64,000 bases of DNA from Flavobacterium hungaricum (GCF_015182285.1 NZ_PRDM01000004.1:496001-560000), one strand, 5' to 3'; counted from the first letter of the stretch, positions 16,921 through 25,268 are shown. Notes: a model not told the origin generated them from the letters alone. Numbers and translations: made by a program.

Positions 16921-17328
16921 TTAATATTTAATTTCAATTTTTGAATCTTTACTGACACTAAATTTAGCATCTTTATAGGAAGGCGGCCCCATAAATCCTT
17001 TAGCATTATTAGATGCTGCATAATCTTCAGAAGGAATTCCCATCATATTTTTGTCGAGTTTTCCGTTATTATTTTCATCATGATAAGTAGAAATTGCATA
17101 TTCTCCTGCCGGAAGATTTTCAAATGTTACTGCAGCCTGATTATTTTTTATTTCAGAAGAAAGACTTTTATAAATTGTTTTAAGAAATGTTCCTTCTGAA
17201 TTGTACAATCCTACTTTAACGGTTCCTGTATTGTTTTTTAAACCCGAAACAGAAACAGTCAATTTTGCATTTTGAGCAGCCATTAAACTGCAGATGAACA
17301 ACATGGTAATTGTAATAATTTTTGTCAT
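16921..17328 (-). CDS. DUF2141 secreted protein
   Basis: This 135-residue protein has a signal peptide ending at M-A-A-Q-N, then a beta-sandwich with V-G-L-Y-N, F-E-N-L-P-A-G-E-Y-A-I-S-T-Y-H-D-E-N-N-N-G-K-L-D and P-S-E-D-Y-A-A-S-N-N-A-K-G-F-M-G-P-P. These are the hallmark motifs of DUF2141, an uncharacterised periplasmic or surface family of Bacteroidota. It is the first gene of the minus-strand signalling operon. Confidence 0.93.
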   Translation of the reverse strand: MTKIITITMLFICSLMAAQNAKLTVSVSGLKNNTGTVKVGLYNSEGTFLKTIYKSLSSEIKNNQAAVTFENLPAGEYAISTYHDENNNGKLDKNMMGIPSEDYAASNNAKGFMGPPSYKDAKFSVSKDSKIEIKY

Positions 17329-17361
17329 GGTTATTTTTTTTTAAAGGTTCTATTTTTTTTT

Positions 17362-17441
17362 TTAGGTTCTAAGTTGCTGAGATTCTAAGTTGCTGAGATT
17401 CTAAGTTTTTTTCTTAGTATCTTAGAGCCTTAGCTGCTTAG
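17362..17441. repeat. Inverted octamer array of CTAAG / CTTAG units
   Basis: GTTCTAAG-TTGCTGAG-ATTCTAAG-TTGCTGAG-ATTCTAAG reads in 8-base steps and faces CTTAGTAT-CTTAGAGC-CTTAGCTG-CTTAGTCA, giving an inverted structure. It lies between the DUF2141 and TonB receptor genes in a gap of about 315 bases with no gene. Confidence 0.65.
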
Positions 17442-17539
17442 TCACTTATTATTATACTTCAAAAGTATACTGATTTTAAGTCTTTTAAAATTAAATGCTG
17501 CTGAGTTGTTGATTTTGGTTACTGAATTGTTTTTTCTTG

Positions 17540-17643
17540 AGGTGCAAAGGTCCAGAGTTTCAAAGCAACAAAGGTCTTTTCTTTTAGGTTCAAAAAAACA
17601 CAGTCAAAAAACTCTGAACCTTTGAACCTTTGCCTCTTTGAAC
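17540..17643. repeat. Inverted octamer array of AGGTnCAA / CCTTTGnA units
   Basis: GAGGTGCAAAGGTCC on the left faces CTCTGAACCTTTGAACC on the right. It resembles the pair of arrays that frames the four-helix-bundle gene at 28344, but has no cargo. It abuts the stop of the TonB-dependent receptor. Confidence 0.65.
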
Positions 17644-19803
17644 CTAAAGATTTTTCAACTGATTCTCATTTTTATTCTGGCTGATGGTCCAGAAGAAACC
17701 TACGAAGAAAAATCGGTCTGCGGTTGGTACTACGGCTTGTCTGTTGTAAACGCCGGCCGCATCAGGAGTTTTCGCATAATCGTATCCAAAAACATTTTGA
17801 GTTCCTAATATGTTTGAAACCGAGAAATAGATAATCTTTTGAGTGGTCAATAAATAAGCCCAGTTAAAACTCAAACTGTTGTAAGACTTTGTTTTACCAC
17901 TCATAAACTGAGTTTGATTTGGATCATTGTATGGACGGCCTGTTGCGAAAGTGTTTGTAAATCCAATTTGAGATTTCCAGTCTGTTATAAAATATTTAGT
18001 TACGACAGATAAATTATGATTGGCAATAAAATTTGGAGTCGCCATTGTTGGAAAGTTTTTATATTGTCTTTCAGAATCAATATACGAATACGAGATCCAA
18101 TATTCTAAGTTTTTGTACAAATTGCTGTCTCTCCAAAACAAATCTAAACCTTTTGCATATCCTGAACCGTTATTATTGAAAACCGAATTGTATTGAATAT
18201 CTTTTGTATCGTACTGAACTAAATTTCTGTAATCTTTATAATAAGCCTCTGCTCTAAAAGTCAGTCCTGGCTTTGTATATTGATAATTTAAAATATAATG
18301 CGAAGCACGTTCACTCTCAAACTGGTGGAATTTTGAATACTTAATATAATCAACTACTGGTGTCTGCGAAAAGTCTCCGTAAGCAAAAGAGAATTGTCCT
18401 CCTTTTGAAACTTTGTAAGCAATTGACGCTCTAGGTGCCAATCGTGATTCGTCTAAAAGGCTATTATTTGAAAAACGAAGTCCTACTTTAAGTGCTAAAT
18501 TTTTTGAGAATAAAACATCTCCTTCTGTATAAGCCGCAAAAATATTAGAGTCGTAACCTGTTACGGCATTGATCGAAACATTATCATTAAAGTCTTCATT
18601 GTATTTGGTTATAAAATAATCTGTTCCAAAAGATAATTTAAAATGATCCGATACATTTTTTCTAAGTTTCAACTTCAGCTGTGCAGCATTTTCTCTACTG
18701 TCCAAATCGCTTAAATTGTATTTTATTTTGCTGTTGTTATAACCATAACTTACTCCAGATGTTAACTGCCATCCTGTTCCGATTGTACCTTTGTAAGAAG
18801 CATTTAGATAAAAATTATTGTTATTCATATCAGTTCTCACAGGATCGACAAAATTGACATTCTTCTGATTTAAATCAAATCTTTCTGAGTCAAAAGCAGC
18901 ATATAATTTAAAAGTTCCGTTTACAAAATGATAACGATACACTGTTTCTCCAGAAAGCGATTGATAAGGGCTGTTCCAATCTACATTCTGCGGAATAACC
19001 GCTTGATAAGGCGCCAGATTAATATAAGCGGCATTGACACTTAACGAACTTTTATTCCATTTTTGTGTATTTCCTAAACCTAAACCAACCGTCATTAAAG
19101 AAATATCCGTTTTATTATGATCGGCTTCATCCTGCGTATTTAATAGCAAAACACTTGATAAAGCTTCTCCGTATTCTGCAGAATATCCTCCAGTTGAAAA
19201 AGAAATTCCACTGAAAAGAAAAGGAGAAAAACGACCTCTTGTAGGTAAGTTGTTGGTTGTCGCTCCGTATGGCTGCGCCACGCGAACACCGTCTACAAAA
19301 GTCTGTGTTTCGCTCGCTTCACCACCACGCACAAACAACCTTCCGTCTTCTCCAACCGACTGCGTACCTGGTAAAGTCTGCAGTGCTGCAATAATATTTC
19401 CTGCAGAACCCGCCGTAGTGACAATATCTAAAGGTTTTAAAACCGAAACTCTCGCTTTATCTCCAGATTCCAAATTTCCGGCAGTAATTACAACCGCATC
19501 CAGAGTATTCACATTCTCTTTCAGTTTTACTATTTGATCTTTATAATTGGCAACATCAATTTCTTTAGAAAAAGTTTCGAACATCAAAAAACTCACCACC
19601 AAAGTTTTATTTCCAACTTCAGTCGTTTCAAAAGAAAAATCTCCAGTTTCAGAACTTGAGGTTCCGTCGTAAGTACCGTCTATGTAAATATTGGCTCCTG
19701 CTACGGGTTTGCCTTTTTGGTCTACAACTTTACCAGAAACAATGTTTTGAGCAAAAGTAAAGGCACTCATTAATAATAATATAAAAGTAATTTTGGTTTT
19801 CAT
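17644..19803 (-). CDS. TonB-dependent outer membrane receptor with carboxypeptidase-like domain
   Basis: This 719-residue protein has a signal peptide ending at T-F-A-Q-N, a carboxypeptidase-regulatory-like beta domain (about 20-105, V-S-G-K-V-V-D-Q-K-G-K-P-V-A-G-A-N-I-Y-I), a plug domain (A-L-Q-T-L-P-G-T-Q-S-V-G-E-D-G-R-L-F-V-R-G-G) and a large beta-barrel. The ATG at 19803 gives a proper signal peptide and is preferred to an upstream start. Such receptors import siderophores, metals or oligomers using TonB. No SusD partner is next to it, so the substrate is more likely a small chelate than a glycan. Confidence 0.92.
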   Translation of the reverse strand: MKTKITFILLLMSAFTFAQNIVSGKVVDQKGKPVAGANIYIDGTYDGTSSSETGDFSFETTEVGNKTLVVSFLMFETFSKEIDVANYKDQIVKLKENVNTLDAVVITAGNLESGDKARVSVLKPLDIVTTAGSAGNIIAALQTLPGTQSVGEDGRLFVRGGEASETQTFVDGVRVAQPYGATTNNLPTRGRFSPFLFSGISFSTGGYSAEYGEALSSVLLLNTQDEADHNKTDISLMTVGLGLGNTQKWNKSSLSVNAAYINLAPYQAVIPQNVDWNSPYQSLSGETVYRYHFVNGTFKLYAAFDSERFDLNQKNVNFVDPVRTDMNNNNFYLNASYKGTIGTGWQLTSGVSYGYNNSKIKYNLSDLDSRENAAQLKLKLRKNVSDHFKLSFGTDYFITKYNEDFNDNVSINAVTGYDSNIFAAYTEGDVLFSKNLALKVGLRFSNNSLLDESRLAPRASIAYKVSKGGQFSFAYGDFSQTPVVDYIKYSKFHQFESERASHYILNYQYTKPGLTFRAEAYYKDYRNLVQYDTKDIQYNSVFNNNGSGYAKGLDLFWRDSNLYKNLEYWISYSYIDSERQYKNFPTMATPNFIANHNLSVVTKYFITDWKSQIGFTNTFATGRPYNDPNQTQFMSGKTKSYNSLSFNWAYLLTTQKIIYFSVSNILGTQNVFGYDYAKTPDAAGVYNRQAVVPTADRFFFVGFFWTISQNKNENQLKNL

Positions 19804-19942
19804 GATTAATTGTTTTTTGATGAAGCAAATGTATTTTAACATCTCCTGTTAAAAAATATAAAATAACTCAATTGTAGAAATTTGAGGATGAGTTGTAAAT
19901 TACTTCTTCGTATCTTAGCTAAAGAACTAAAAAAACCGAAAA

Positions 19943-20401
19943 ATGTCTGAAAGTAAAAGAATATCAAACCTTTACCAATCGATTTACAATGGAAATCCGT
20001 GGCTTGAAGTGAACTTAGCAAACACTTTAAAAGATGTAACAGCAGAACAGGCTTATCGAAAAACAAACCCAAATCTTAATACCATCTGGGAAATAGTCAA
20101 TCATTTAATTCAATGGAGAAGAAATATTTTGCAGCGCATGGAAGGCGAAACCATTATAACTCCAGATCACAATTACTTTGTTCCGGTTTTAGATCCGTCA
20201 GATGTTGCTTGGGAACAGTCGCTGCAAACACTGGCAAAAACTCAGGAATCATGGAATGCTTTTTTGGAAAGCTTTAATGAAGAAGATTTAGCCAAAATAT
20301 ATGTCAATAATGGACATTCGTATTATGAACATATTCACGGTATTATTCAGCACGATGTGTATCATTTAGGACAAATTGTAATATTAAAGAAACTGCTTTA
20401 A
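19943..20401 (+). CDS. DinB-family protein
   Basis: This 152-residue protein has the four-helix DinB fold signature: I-W-E-I-V-N-H-L-I-Q-W-R-R for the first metal ligand, and Y-Y-E-H-I-H-G-I-I-Q-H-D-V-Y-H-L-G-Q-I for the other two. DinB-like proteins bind a divalent metal; many act as thiol transferases or have no known role. It is followed after nine bases by a hypothetical gene, so the two are probably co-transcribed. Confidence 0.9.
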   Translation: MSESKRISNLYQSIYNGNPWLEVNLANTLKDVTAEQAYRKTNPNLNTIWEIVNHLIQWRRNILQRMEGETIITPDHNYFVPVLDPSDVAWEQSLQTLAKTQESWNAFLESFNEEDLAKIYVNNGHSYYEHIHGIIQHDVYHLGQIVILKKLL

Positions 20402-20410
20402 AAATATATA

Positions 20411-20896
20411 ATGATTAATGAAACATTAGATTTCCGATGGCAAAAGATTAAAAATGGAAAGCCGCATTTTGCCCTTATCAATCTTGAGATCAGTCCTAAT
20501 GACAATCAAAACGAAATCATAGAAGAATATAGCGGTGAAGGCTGGATTGGAATGGGATACTTTGCGAGTATTCCCGCCAAAGATGTACCTGGTACAGCAG
20601 GTTTTGCCGATTGGAAAAAAGCAGTACTAAAAGGATTGCAATTTGTTTTTTCTAAAACTGAAACCCATTGGAGCGTTAGAATAAAAAAAGTGGAAGGATT
20701 AATTGCAACCGATACCAATCCTACGATTCTGGGGTATGCCACGATTTTAGCTTTTTGCAAACAAACCAATATAGAATTGGATCCTGATTTAATGAAAGCT
20801 ATTGAAGATTTTACCTTTAGAAGCTGGGAAGGAAAAAACTATGAAAAAATTCCAAATTTTATGAATTTACAATATGAAGATCATTCTCATTTTTAA
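20411..20896 (+). CDS. Conserved protein of unknown function
   Basis: I do not recognise the family of this 161-residue protein. It has no signal peptide or membrane helix. Visible features are G-E-G-W-I-G-M-G-Y-F-A-S-I-P-A-K-D-V-P-G-T-A-G-F-A-D-W-K-K, a mixed alpha/beta pattern and a C-terminal helix followed by R-S-W-E-G-K-N-Y. It is likely cytoplasmic and shares an operon with the DinB-family gene. Confidence 0.75.
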   Translation: MINETLDFRWQKIKNGKPHFALINLEISPNDNQNEIIEEYSGEGWIGMGYFASIPAKDVPGTAGFADWKKAVLKGLQFVFSKTETHWSVRIKKVEGLIATDTNPTILGYATILAFCKQTNIELDPDLMKAIEDFTFRSWEGKNYEKIPNFMNLQYEDHSHF

Positions 20897-20951
20897 TTTA
20901 TAAAAAAGTATTTTTTGTACTATTTAATTGTAAACTAAAAACCATTCTGTC

Positions 20952-21410
20952 ATGAAAAAATCGCTATTCTTATTCTTTTTTTTGACGATCAGCGTCGTCG
21001 GATTTTCTCAGGAAACCAAAGTTAAATACGACGAAACTTTAGCAAAATCTCTTCATGCCGACGAATACGGAATGAAAAAATATGTTTTCTGTCTTTTAAA
21101 ATCCGGCACTAATACGACAGCTTCTAAAGAAGAAACCAAAAAACTCTTTGAAGGTCATATGGAAACTATTAATAAACTGGCAAAAGAAGGAAAACTGGCT
21201 GTTGCTGGGCCTTTTATGAAAAACGACCGAAATTATCGAGGCATTTATATTTTTAATGTAGAAACTGCAGCAGAAGCAGAAGCTCTTGTTGCAACAGATC
21301 CCGCCATTAAAGCAAAATTATTAGAAGCCGAATTAACGCCTTGGTATTGTTCTGCCGCTTTGCAGGAAATTCCGGAAATTCATGAAAAAATTACCAAGAC
21401 GAAAATGTAA
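20952..21410 (+). CDS. Exported YciI-family protein
   Basis: This 152-residue protein has a signal peptide ending near V-G-F-S-Q, then a YciI-like ferredoxin-fold domain with Y-V-F-C-L-L-K-S-G, F-E-G-H-M-E-T-I-N-K-L-A-K-E-G-K-L-A-V-A-G-P-F and L-V-A-T-D-P-A-I-K-A-K-L-L-E-A-E-L-T-P-W. The His-Asp pair of the YciI active site is present (H in G-H-M, D in T-D-P). Most YciI proteins are cytoplasmic; the signal peptide marks a periplasmic branch. Its function is unknown. Confidence 0.88.
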   Translation: MKKSLFLFFFLTISVVGFSQETKVKYDETLAKSLHADEYGMKKYVFCLLKSGTNTTASKEETKKLFEGHMETINKLAKEGKLAVAGPFMKNDRNYRGIYIFNVETAAEAEALVATDPAIKAKLLEAELTPWYCSAALQEIPEIHEKITKTKM

Positions 21411-21441
21411 ATCACTTCTCCAATTCAAATCAGTAAAACAA

Positions 21442-21966
21442 ATGAGCAGCTTAGTCCTGAAAATTTTAAAAAATACAGTATTCGTGATGCTGTTTTTTAT
21501 GATAAGTTGTTCCGAAAAAAAAATTACCACAGTATCTGAGGAAACTAATGTAATTGTAAAAAAAATAGAAAAAATAAATATTTTAATGGGATCGATAGCA
21601 GGTTTTGCTGCCATAAAACCCGAGCAATATGAAAATTTTGAAGCGTTAAAAGAAACCGCTTCAAAAGAAGAATTACTACTGCTGACCAATCATTCTAATG
21701 CTGTTGTTCGATGTTATTCTTTTTGGGCATTAGCACAATGTAGAAATGTAGATTTATTTTCTATAGTAAAAGCGCATATAAATGATACCACTCAAGTAGC
21801 AACGGAGTTTAGCTGTCTTCTTTCTTCAGAAAAAACAAGTGATTTTTACATTAATCTTGTTAACCCTAAATATGAAAATTTTGAAGTCAGGCAATTAAGC
21901 GAAGAAGAATTCAATAAATTGGATAGTATTTTAATTCTTAAAAAACAGGGACAATTCTCTAGATGA
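21442..21966 (+). CDS. Small lipoprotein with HEAT-like helices
   Basis: About 174 residues starting at the ATG at 21442. The N-terminus is hydrophobic and ends in M-I-S-C-S (lipid Cys about residue 23), so it is probably a lipoprotein. The middle (S-N-A-V-V-R-C-Y-S-F-W-A-L-A-Q-C) resembles a HEAT-repeat helix pair. I do not recognise a named family. It starts 31 bases after the YciI gene. Confidence 0.75.
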   Translation: MSSLVLKILKNTVFVMLFFMISCSEKKITTVSEETNVIVKKIEKINILMGSIAGFAAIKPEQYENFEALKETASKEELLLLTNHSNAVVRCYSFWALAQCRNVDLFSIVKAHINDTTQVATEFSCLLSSEKTSDFYINLVNPKYENFEVRQLSEEEFNKLDSILILKKQGQFSR

Positions 21967-21993
21967 AATCCTGAAAAAGAATAATTTAAAATT

Positions 21994-22551
21994 ATGAAAA
22001 CAGAAAAAGAAAAAATGATCACAGGCGAATATTACAATGCCTTTGATCCAGAATTAGTAAAGGGACGCCGTACTGCAAAAAATCTGCTGCACAGCTTAAA
22101 TGTAAAAGAATACAGAGTTACCAAAAAAGCAAAAGAAATCCTTAAAGAACTGATTCCGAATGCTGGAGCTGGTTTGTATATCGAACCGCCGTTTCACTGC
22201 GATTACGGTTATAATATTATTGCAGGCGAAAACGTTTATTTTAATGTAAACTGCGTTGTGCTGGATTGCGCACCCGTAACGATAGGGTCAAATGTTTTTA
22301 TTGCTCCAAACGTGCAGATTTATACCGCATCACATCCGCTTGACGCCGAATTGAGAAAAACACTGGAAAATGCGTATCCAGTGACAATTGGAGATGATTG
22401 CTGGATTGGCGGCAACTCGGTAATCTGCCCTGGCGTAACCATCGGAAAAGGCTGTGTAATTGGTGCTGGATCTGTCGTTACAAAAGATATTCCAGACAAT
22501 TCATTAGCAGTTGGAAATCCAGCAAAAGTAATTCGAAAATTAAATAAATGA
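21994..22551 (+). CDS. maa: Sugar O-acetyltransferase, maltose acetyltransferase type
   Basis: This 185-residue protein begins with the Maa N-terminal domain (M-I-T-G-E-Y-Y-N-A-F-D-P-E-L) and continues as a left-handed beta-helix of hexapeptide repeats. The catalytic H is in Y-T-A-S-H-P-L-D, and the acetyl-CoA site includes C-W-I-G-G-N-S-V-I-C-P-G-V-T-I-G. These enzymes move acetyl from acetyl-CoA to a sugar hydroxyl in the cytoplasm as trimers. It could equally be named NodL/LacA-like; the sugar is not known. Confidence 0.9.
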   Translation: MKTEKEKMITGEYYNAFDPELVKGRRTAKNLLHSLNVKEYRVTKKAKEILKELIPNAGAGLYIEPPFHCDYGYNIIAGENVYFNVNCVVLDCAPVTIGSNVFIAPNVQIYTASHPLDAELRKTLENAYPVTIGDDCWIGGNSVICPGVTIGKGCVIGAGSVVTKDIPDNSLAVGNPAKVIRKLNK

Positions 22552-22612
22552 CCTGAATAAATTTAATATCTTTAAAAATTAATTTTTGAGAAAATCTTAA
22601 AAGATTGAAGAA

Positions 22613-22620
22613 TATTTTTG
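22613..22620 (+). promoter_or_regulatory. -7 promoter box before the STAS-ATPase cassette
   Basis: TATTTTTG matches TAnnTTTG and lies 17 bases before the ATG at 22638. A TTG at 22586-22588 is 24 bases upstream, slightly longer than the usual spacing. This suggests the cassette has its own promoter rather than reading through from maa. Confidence 0.5.
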
Positions 22621-22637
22621 TTACACATAACTACATA

Positions 22638-23519
22638 ATGACTATAACGATTCCAAATGATATTAGAAGTGAATTTGAAGGCTATAATTACATAATAACT
22701 TGGATAAACAAATATAAAAATGTAAAAAATACAGAAATTATTTTTGATTTTGGAAGAGTGACATTTCTTGAAGCAAATTTATGTGCTTTAATTGGTACAA
22801 TTTTTGAAATGTTGGAGTCAAACAATAATATCATAAGCATTATCAATATTCAACCACAAGTGGAAACTATTCTTAGGAAGAATGAGTTTTTACTTCCTTT
22901 TGGTTTTAATAAAATTACTGACTATAATGATACTGTACTTAGATATCGAAAATTTACTCCAACTGACGATTTAGGTTTCAATAATTATATACATAATGAA
23001 TTATTAAATAAAAGACAGTTCCCTTCTCACAGCGAGAAATTAGGAAAAGAAATTACTAGAAATATTTTTGAAATTTATGAGAATGCTAGAACGCATGGAC
23101 AATGTGACTATATTCATAGTTGTGGTCAATTTTATCCCAATAAACTTAATAAACCTCTATATTTTACAATAGTAGACAAAGGAGTTAACATAAAACAAAA
23201 TGTCTCAGCTTTTTTTAATCAAGATATTGATGCCGCAAATGCAATTGAATGGGCAATGAAAAAAGGTAATACTACTAAAAGTGGTGATACCTCAGGAGGA
23301 TTAGGTTTGGCTGTAATTTTTGAATTTATAAAACATAATAAAGGTAAAATTCAAATTATTTCATCAAATGGTTTTTATGAATATAAAAATGAAAATACAA
23401 CTAAGAGAAAACTCACTACAATTTTTGAAGGAACAATTGTTAACATCAAATTCAATTTAAATGATTCTAATTACTATTCATTAGTAAATGAAGAAGAAGA
23501 TTTTGAAAATATTTTTTAA
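22638..23519 (+). CDS. STAS-like plus GHKL (HATPase_c) ATP-binding protein
   Basis: This 293-residue protein has an N-terminal STAS-like segment (about 30-90, E-I-I-F-D-F-G-R-V-T-F-L-E-A-N) and a C-terminal GHKL ATPase domain (about 130-275). The ATPase boxes are present: N box E-I-Y-E-N149-A, G1 D180-K-G and G2 S-G-G-L-G-L (219-224). There is no histidine phosphoacceptor domain or membrane helix, so it is not a classical sensor kinase; the plan recalls anti-sigma-factor-type switch kinases. I chose ATG 22638 over a TTG at 22605. It is the first of three closely packed AT-rich genes; function is unknown. Confidence 0.87.
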   Translation: MTITIPNDIRSEFEGYNYIITWINKYKNVKNTEIIFDFGRVTFLEANLCALIGTIFEMLESNNNIISIINIQPQVETILRKNEFLLPFGFNKITDYNDTVLRYRKFTPTDDLGFNNYIHNELLNKRQFPSHSEKLGKEITRNIFEIYENARTHGQCDYIHSCGQFYPNKLNKPLYFTIVDKGVNIKQNVSAFFNQDIDAANAIEWAMKKGNTTKSGDTSGGLGLAVIFEFIKHNKGKIQIISSNGFYEYKNENTTKRKLTTIFEGTIVNIKFNLNDSNYYSLVNEEEDFENIF

Positions 23520-23544
23520 AAATTAAATTTATATATAACTATTA

Positions 23545-23916
23545 ATGATAATAAAAACAACCATGAAACATCTAATTATTAAGGATATAATTAATTCAGA
23601 ATTGGCTGTATCAACCGAAAATGGAGAAAAAGTTTTCAAGCTTATAGATTCATATTTACAAAAAAAAGAAAAAGTGGAACTTGATTTTGTTGGTATTTCC
23701 ATAATGATCACGGCTTTTTTAAATGCTGCAATTGGAAAATTGTACGGAAAAAAAGAATATACACCTGATTTTTTAAATGAATATCTAAAACTCAAAAATG
23801 TAGAATTAGAAGATCGAAGTTTATTTAAAGATGTTATTCAAAGAGCTAAAGAATATTTTGCAAATAAAGAAGATTTTGAAAAAAATTCTAATAATGCGAT
23901 ATATGGCAACGATTAA
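23545..23916 (+). CDS. STAS-like DUF4325 protein
   Basis: This 123-residue protein matches the DUF4325 STAS-like pattern: V-E-L-D-F-V-G-I-S-I-M-I-T-A-F-L-N-A-A-I-G-K-L-Y-G, where T replaces the phosphorylatable Ser seen in anti-sigma antagonists. An ATG at 23563 is an alternative start. It lies 25 bases after the ATPase gene, and its 3' end overlaps the PIN gene. DUF4325 proteins often occur next to GHKL ATPases; the pair may work as a partner-switch module. Confidence 0.87.
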   Translation: MIIKTTMKHLIIKDIINSELAVSTENGEKVFKLIDSYLQKKEKVELDFVGISIMITAFLNAAIGKLYGKKEYTPDFLNEYLKLKNVELEDRSLFKDVIQRAKEYFANKEDFEKNSNNAIYGND

Positions 23917-24445
23917 ATTACAAGATTTTAAAATTGGTTTTTCTGATCAATTCTTTTTTGACACTAATATTTGGCTTTTACTTTTTGGAACTGTTGCGGA
24001 CTTTCAGAGTAAAGATCAAAAGGTATACTCTAAGCTTTTAGAAGAGTTAATAATTAAAGACAAACCTATATACATTTCCTCTACAGTTATCTCAGAGTAT
24101 GCAAATGTCTTGTTACGAAGAGATTACGACCAATGGATATCAATAAAAAAAATGGTAAATGCAAAATTCAAAGTCGATTTTGTAGGAAGCGAAGCATATA
24201 AAAACTCTGTTGACGTTATTACAAAATCAATAAATAAGATTTTAAAACTACCTAACATACAGCCTGTTTCAGATAGTTTCCATTGTATAAATGTAAATAA
24301 TATAATCGAAAATTTAAAAATTGTAGATTTTAATGATTCATACATGTTGGAGCTATCCACACTTAACAATTATAAAATTGTTACCAATGATAAAGATTTT
24401 CAAAAAATAAATACAAAAATTGATATCATTACTTCCCAAATTTAA
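23903..24445 (+). CDS. PIN-domain ribonuclease
   Basis: This 180-residue protein has the PIN acidic cluster: D20 in F-F-D-T-N, E65 in S-E-Y, D145 in D-F-N-D, and D163 in T-N-D-K-D. This predicts a Mg-dependent single-strand RNase, as in VapC toxins. The ATG at 23903 overlaps the end of the DUF4325 gene by 14 bases (an ATG at 23894 is also possible), so translation is probably coupled. No VapB-type antitoxin is next to it; the two upstream genes are the only candidate partners. Confidence 0.88.
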   Translation: MATIKLQDFKIGFSDQFFFDTNIWLLLFGTVADFQSKDQKVYSKLLEELIIKDKPIYISSTVISEYANVLLRRDYDQWISIKKMVNAKFKVDFVGSEAYKNSVDVITKSINKILKLPNIQPVSDSFHCINVNNIIENLKIVDFNDSYMLELSTLNNYKIVTNDKDFQKINTKIDIITSQI

Positions 24446-24459
24446 TAGTTTTCACTTTT

Positions 24460-24849
24460 ATGCTTACCCTTAACAAAGTTCATCACATTGCTATTTTATG
24501 TTCTGATTATGAAAAATCAAAATACTTCTACACACAGATTCTCGGCCTTACAATTATAAGAGAAATATATCGTGAAGAACGTCAGTCTTATAAGTTGGAT
24601 CTGGCTTTGAACGGTTCTTATGTTGTTGAATTATTTTCATTTCCAAATCCGCCTCAAAGACCTTCGAGACCAGAAGCGGTTGGTTTACGTCATTTGGCTT
24701 TTGAGGTAATCAATCTGGATGAAACCGTAGCTTTTTTAGATTCTAAAAACATAGAAGCAGAACCCATCCGAATTGACGAAACCACTGAAAAGCGTTTTAC
24801 GTTTATTGCCGATCCCGATTTACTGCCGATTGAGTTTTATGAGAGATAG
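24460..24849 (+). CDS. VOC-family protein (glyoxalase-like)
   Basis: This 129-residue protein has the paired beta-alpha-beta-beta-beta pattern of the vicinal oxygen chelate fold. Candidate metal ligands are H in V-H-H-I-A-I, E in V-V-E-L-F, H in L-R-H-L-A-F-E and E in P-I-E-F-Y-E. It resembles the YaeR/GloA2 branch, whose substrates are mostly unknown. The start lies 14 bases after the PIN gene, but its higher-GC codon use fits the core genome, so it may be chance proximity. Confidence 0.9.
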   Translation: MLTLNKVHHIAILCSDYEKSKYFYTQILGLTIIREIYREERQSYKLDLALNGSYVVELFSFPNPPQRPSRPEAVGLRHLAFEVINLDETVAFLDSKNIEAEPIRIDETTEKRFTFIADPDLLPIEFYER

Positions 24850-24852
24850 GCC

Positions 24853-25140
24853 TTAAGGTGCAGAGGTGCAAAGTTTTTTAGTTAAAATTATTTAATTGCC
24901 TCCAGCTTTACCTGAAGGTATGCAAATAGAACAGTAAAAGGCTTTAGCCAAACATGTGAATTGTTTGGCTAAAGCCTTTTTAAGCCTGAGACTTTAAATC
25001 CTCCAGCTAAAGCTGGAGGCAATTGAGTTATTCCTCTTCACCTTTCTGCCTCTGCACCTCTGCACCTTTGTACCTCTGCACCTTTGTACCTCTGCACCTC
25101 TGTACCTTTGAACCTTTGAACCTTTGAACCTTTGAACCTA
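24853..25140. repeat. Inverted octamer arrays around a nested hairpin element
   Basis: AAGGTGCAGAGGTGCAAAG (24855-24873) faces twelve in-phase octamers ACCTYTGn at 25040-25135. Between them is an inverted repeat with ends ATTGCCTCCAGC and GCTGGAGGCAAT (24895-25023), and inside that a strong hairpin of AAAAGGCTTTAGCCAAAC with its exact complement (24936-24980). No gene is seen in this 400-base gap. Confidence 0.75.
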
Positions 25141-25243
25141 AATAAGCGATATACAAAGAAAAAACACTGAAAGAATTTTCCTGTTTTTACCAGTTTTAAC
25201 ACATTATATTGCTTATTTTCTATAAAAAACCGAATTTGATTCT

Positions 25244-25251
25244 TAATTTTG
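25244..25251 (+). promoter_or_regulatory. -7 promoter box for the ClC gene
   Basis: TAATTTTG matches TAnnTTTG and lies 17 bases before the chosen ATG at 25269. It argues against an earlier start at 25209. No clear -33 TTG is present. Confidence 0.5.
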
Positions 25252-25268
25252 TAATCCGTATAAAAAAA

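Noticed and set aside
16872..17021. Longer N-terminus for the TPR-like gene
   Set aside because: The extension overlaps the DUF2141 gene, is not signal-like, and a clear signal peptide begins at the ATG at 16871.
23903..24445. PIN gene considered as a plain VapBC toxin
   Set aside because: There is no small DNA-binding antitoxin gene beside it; the overlapping upstream gene is a STAS-like DUF4325 protein.
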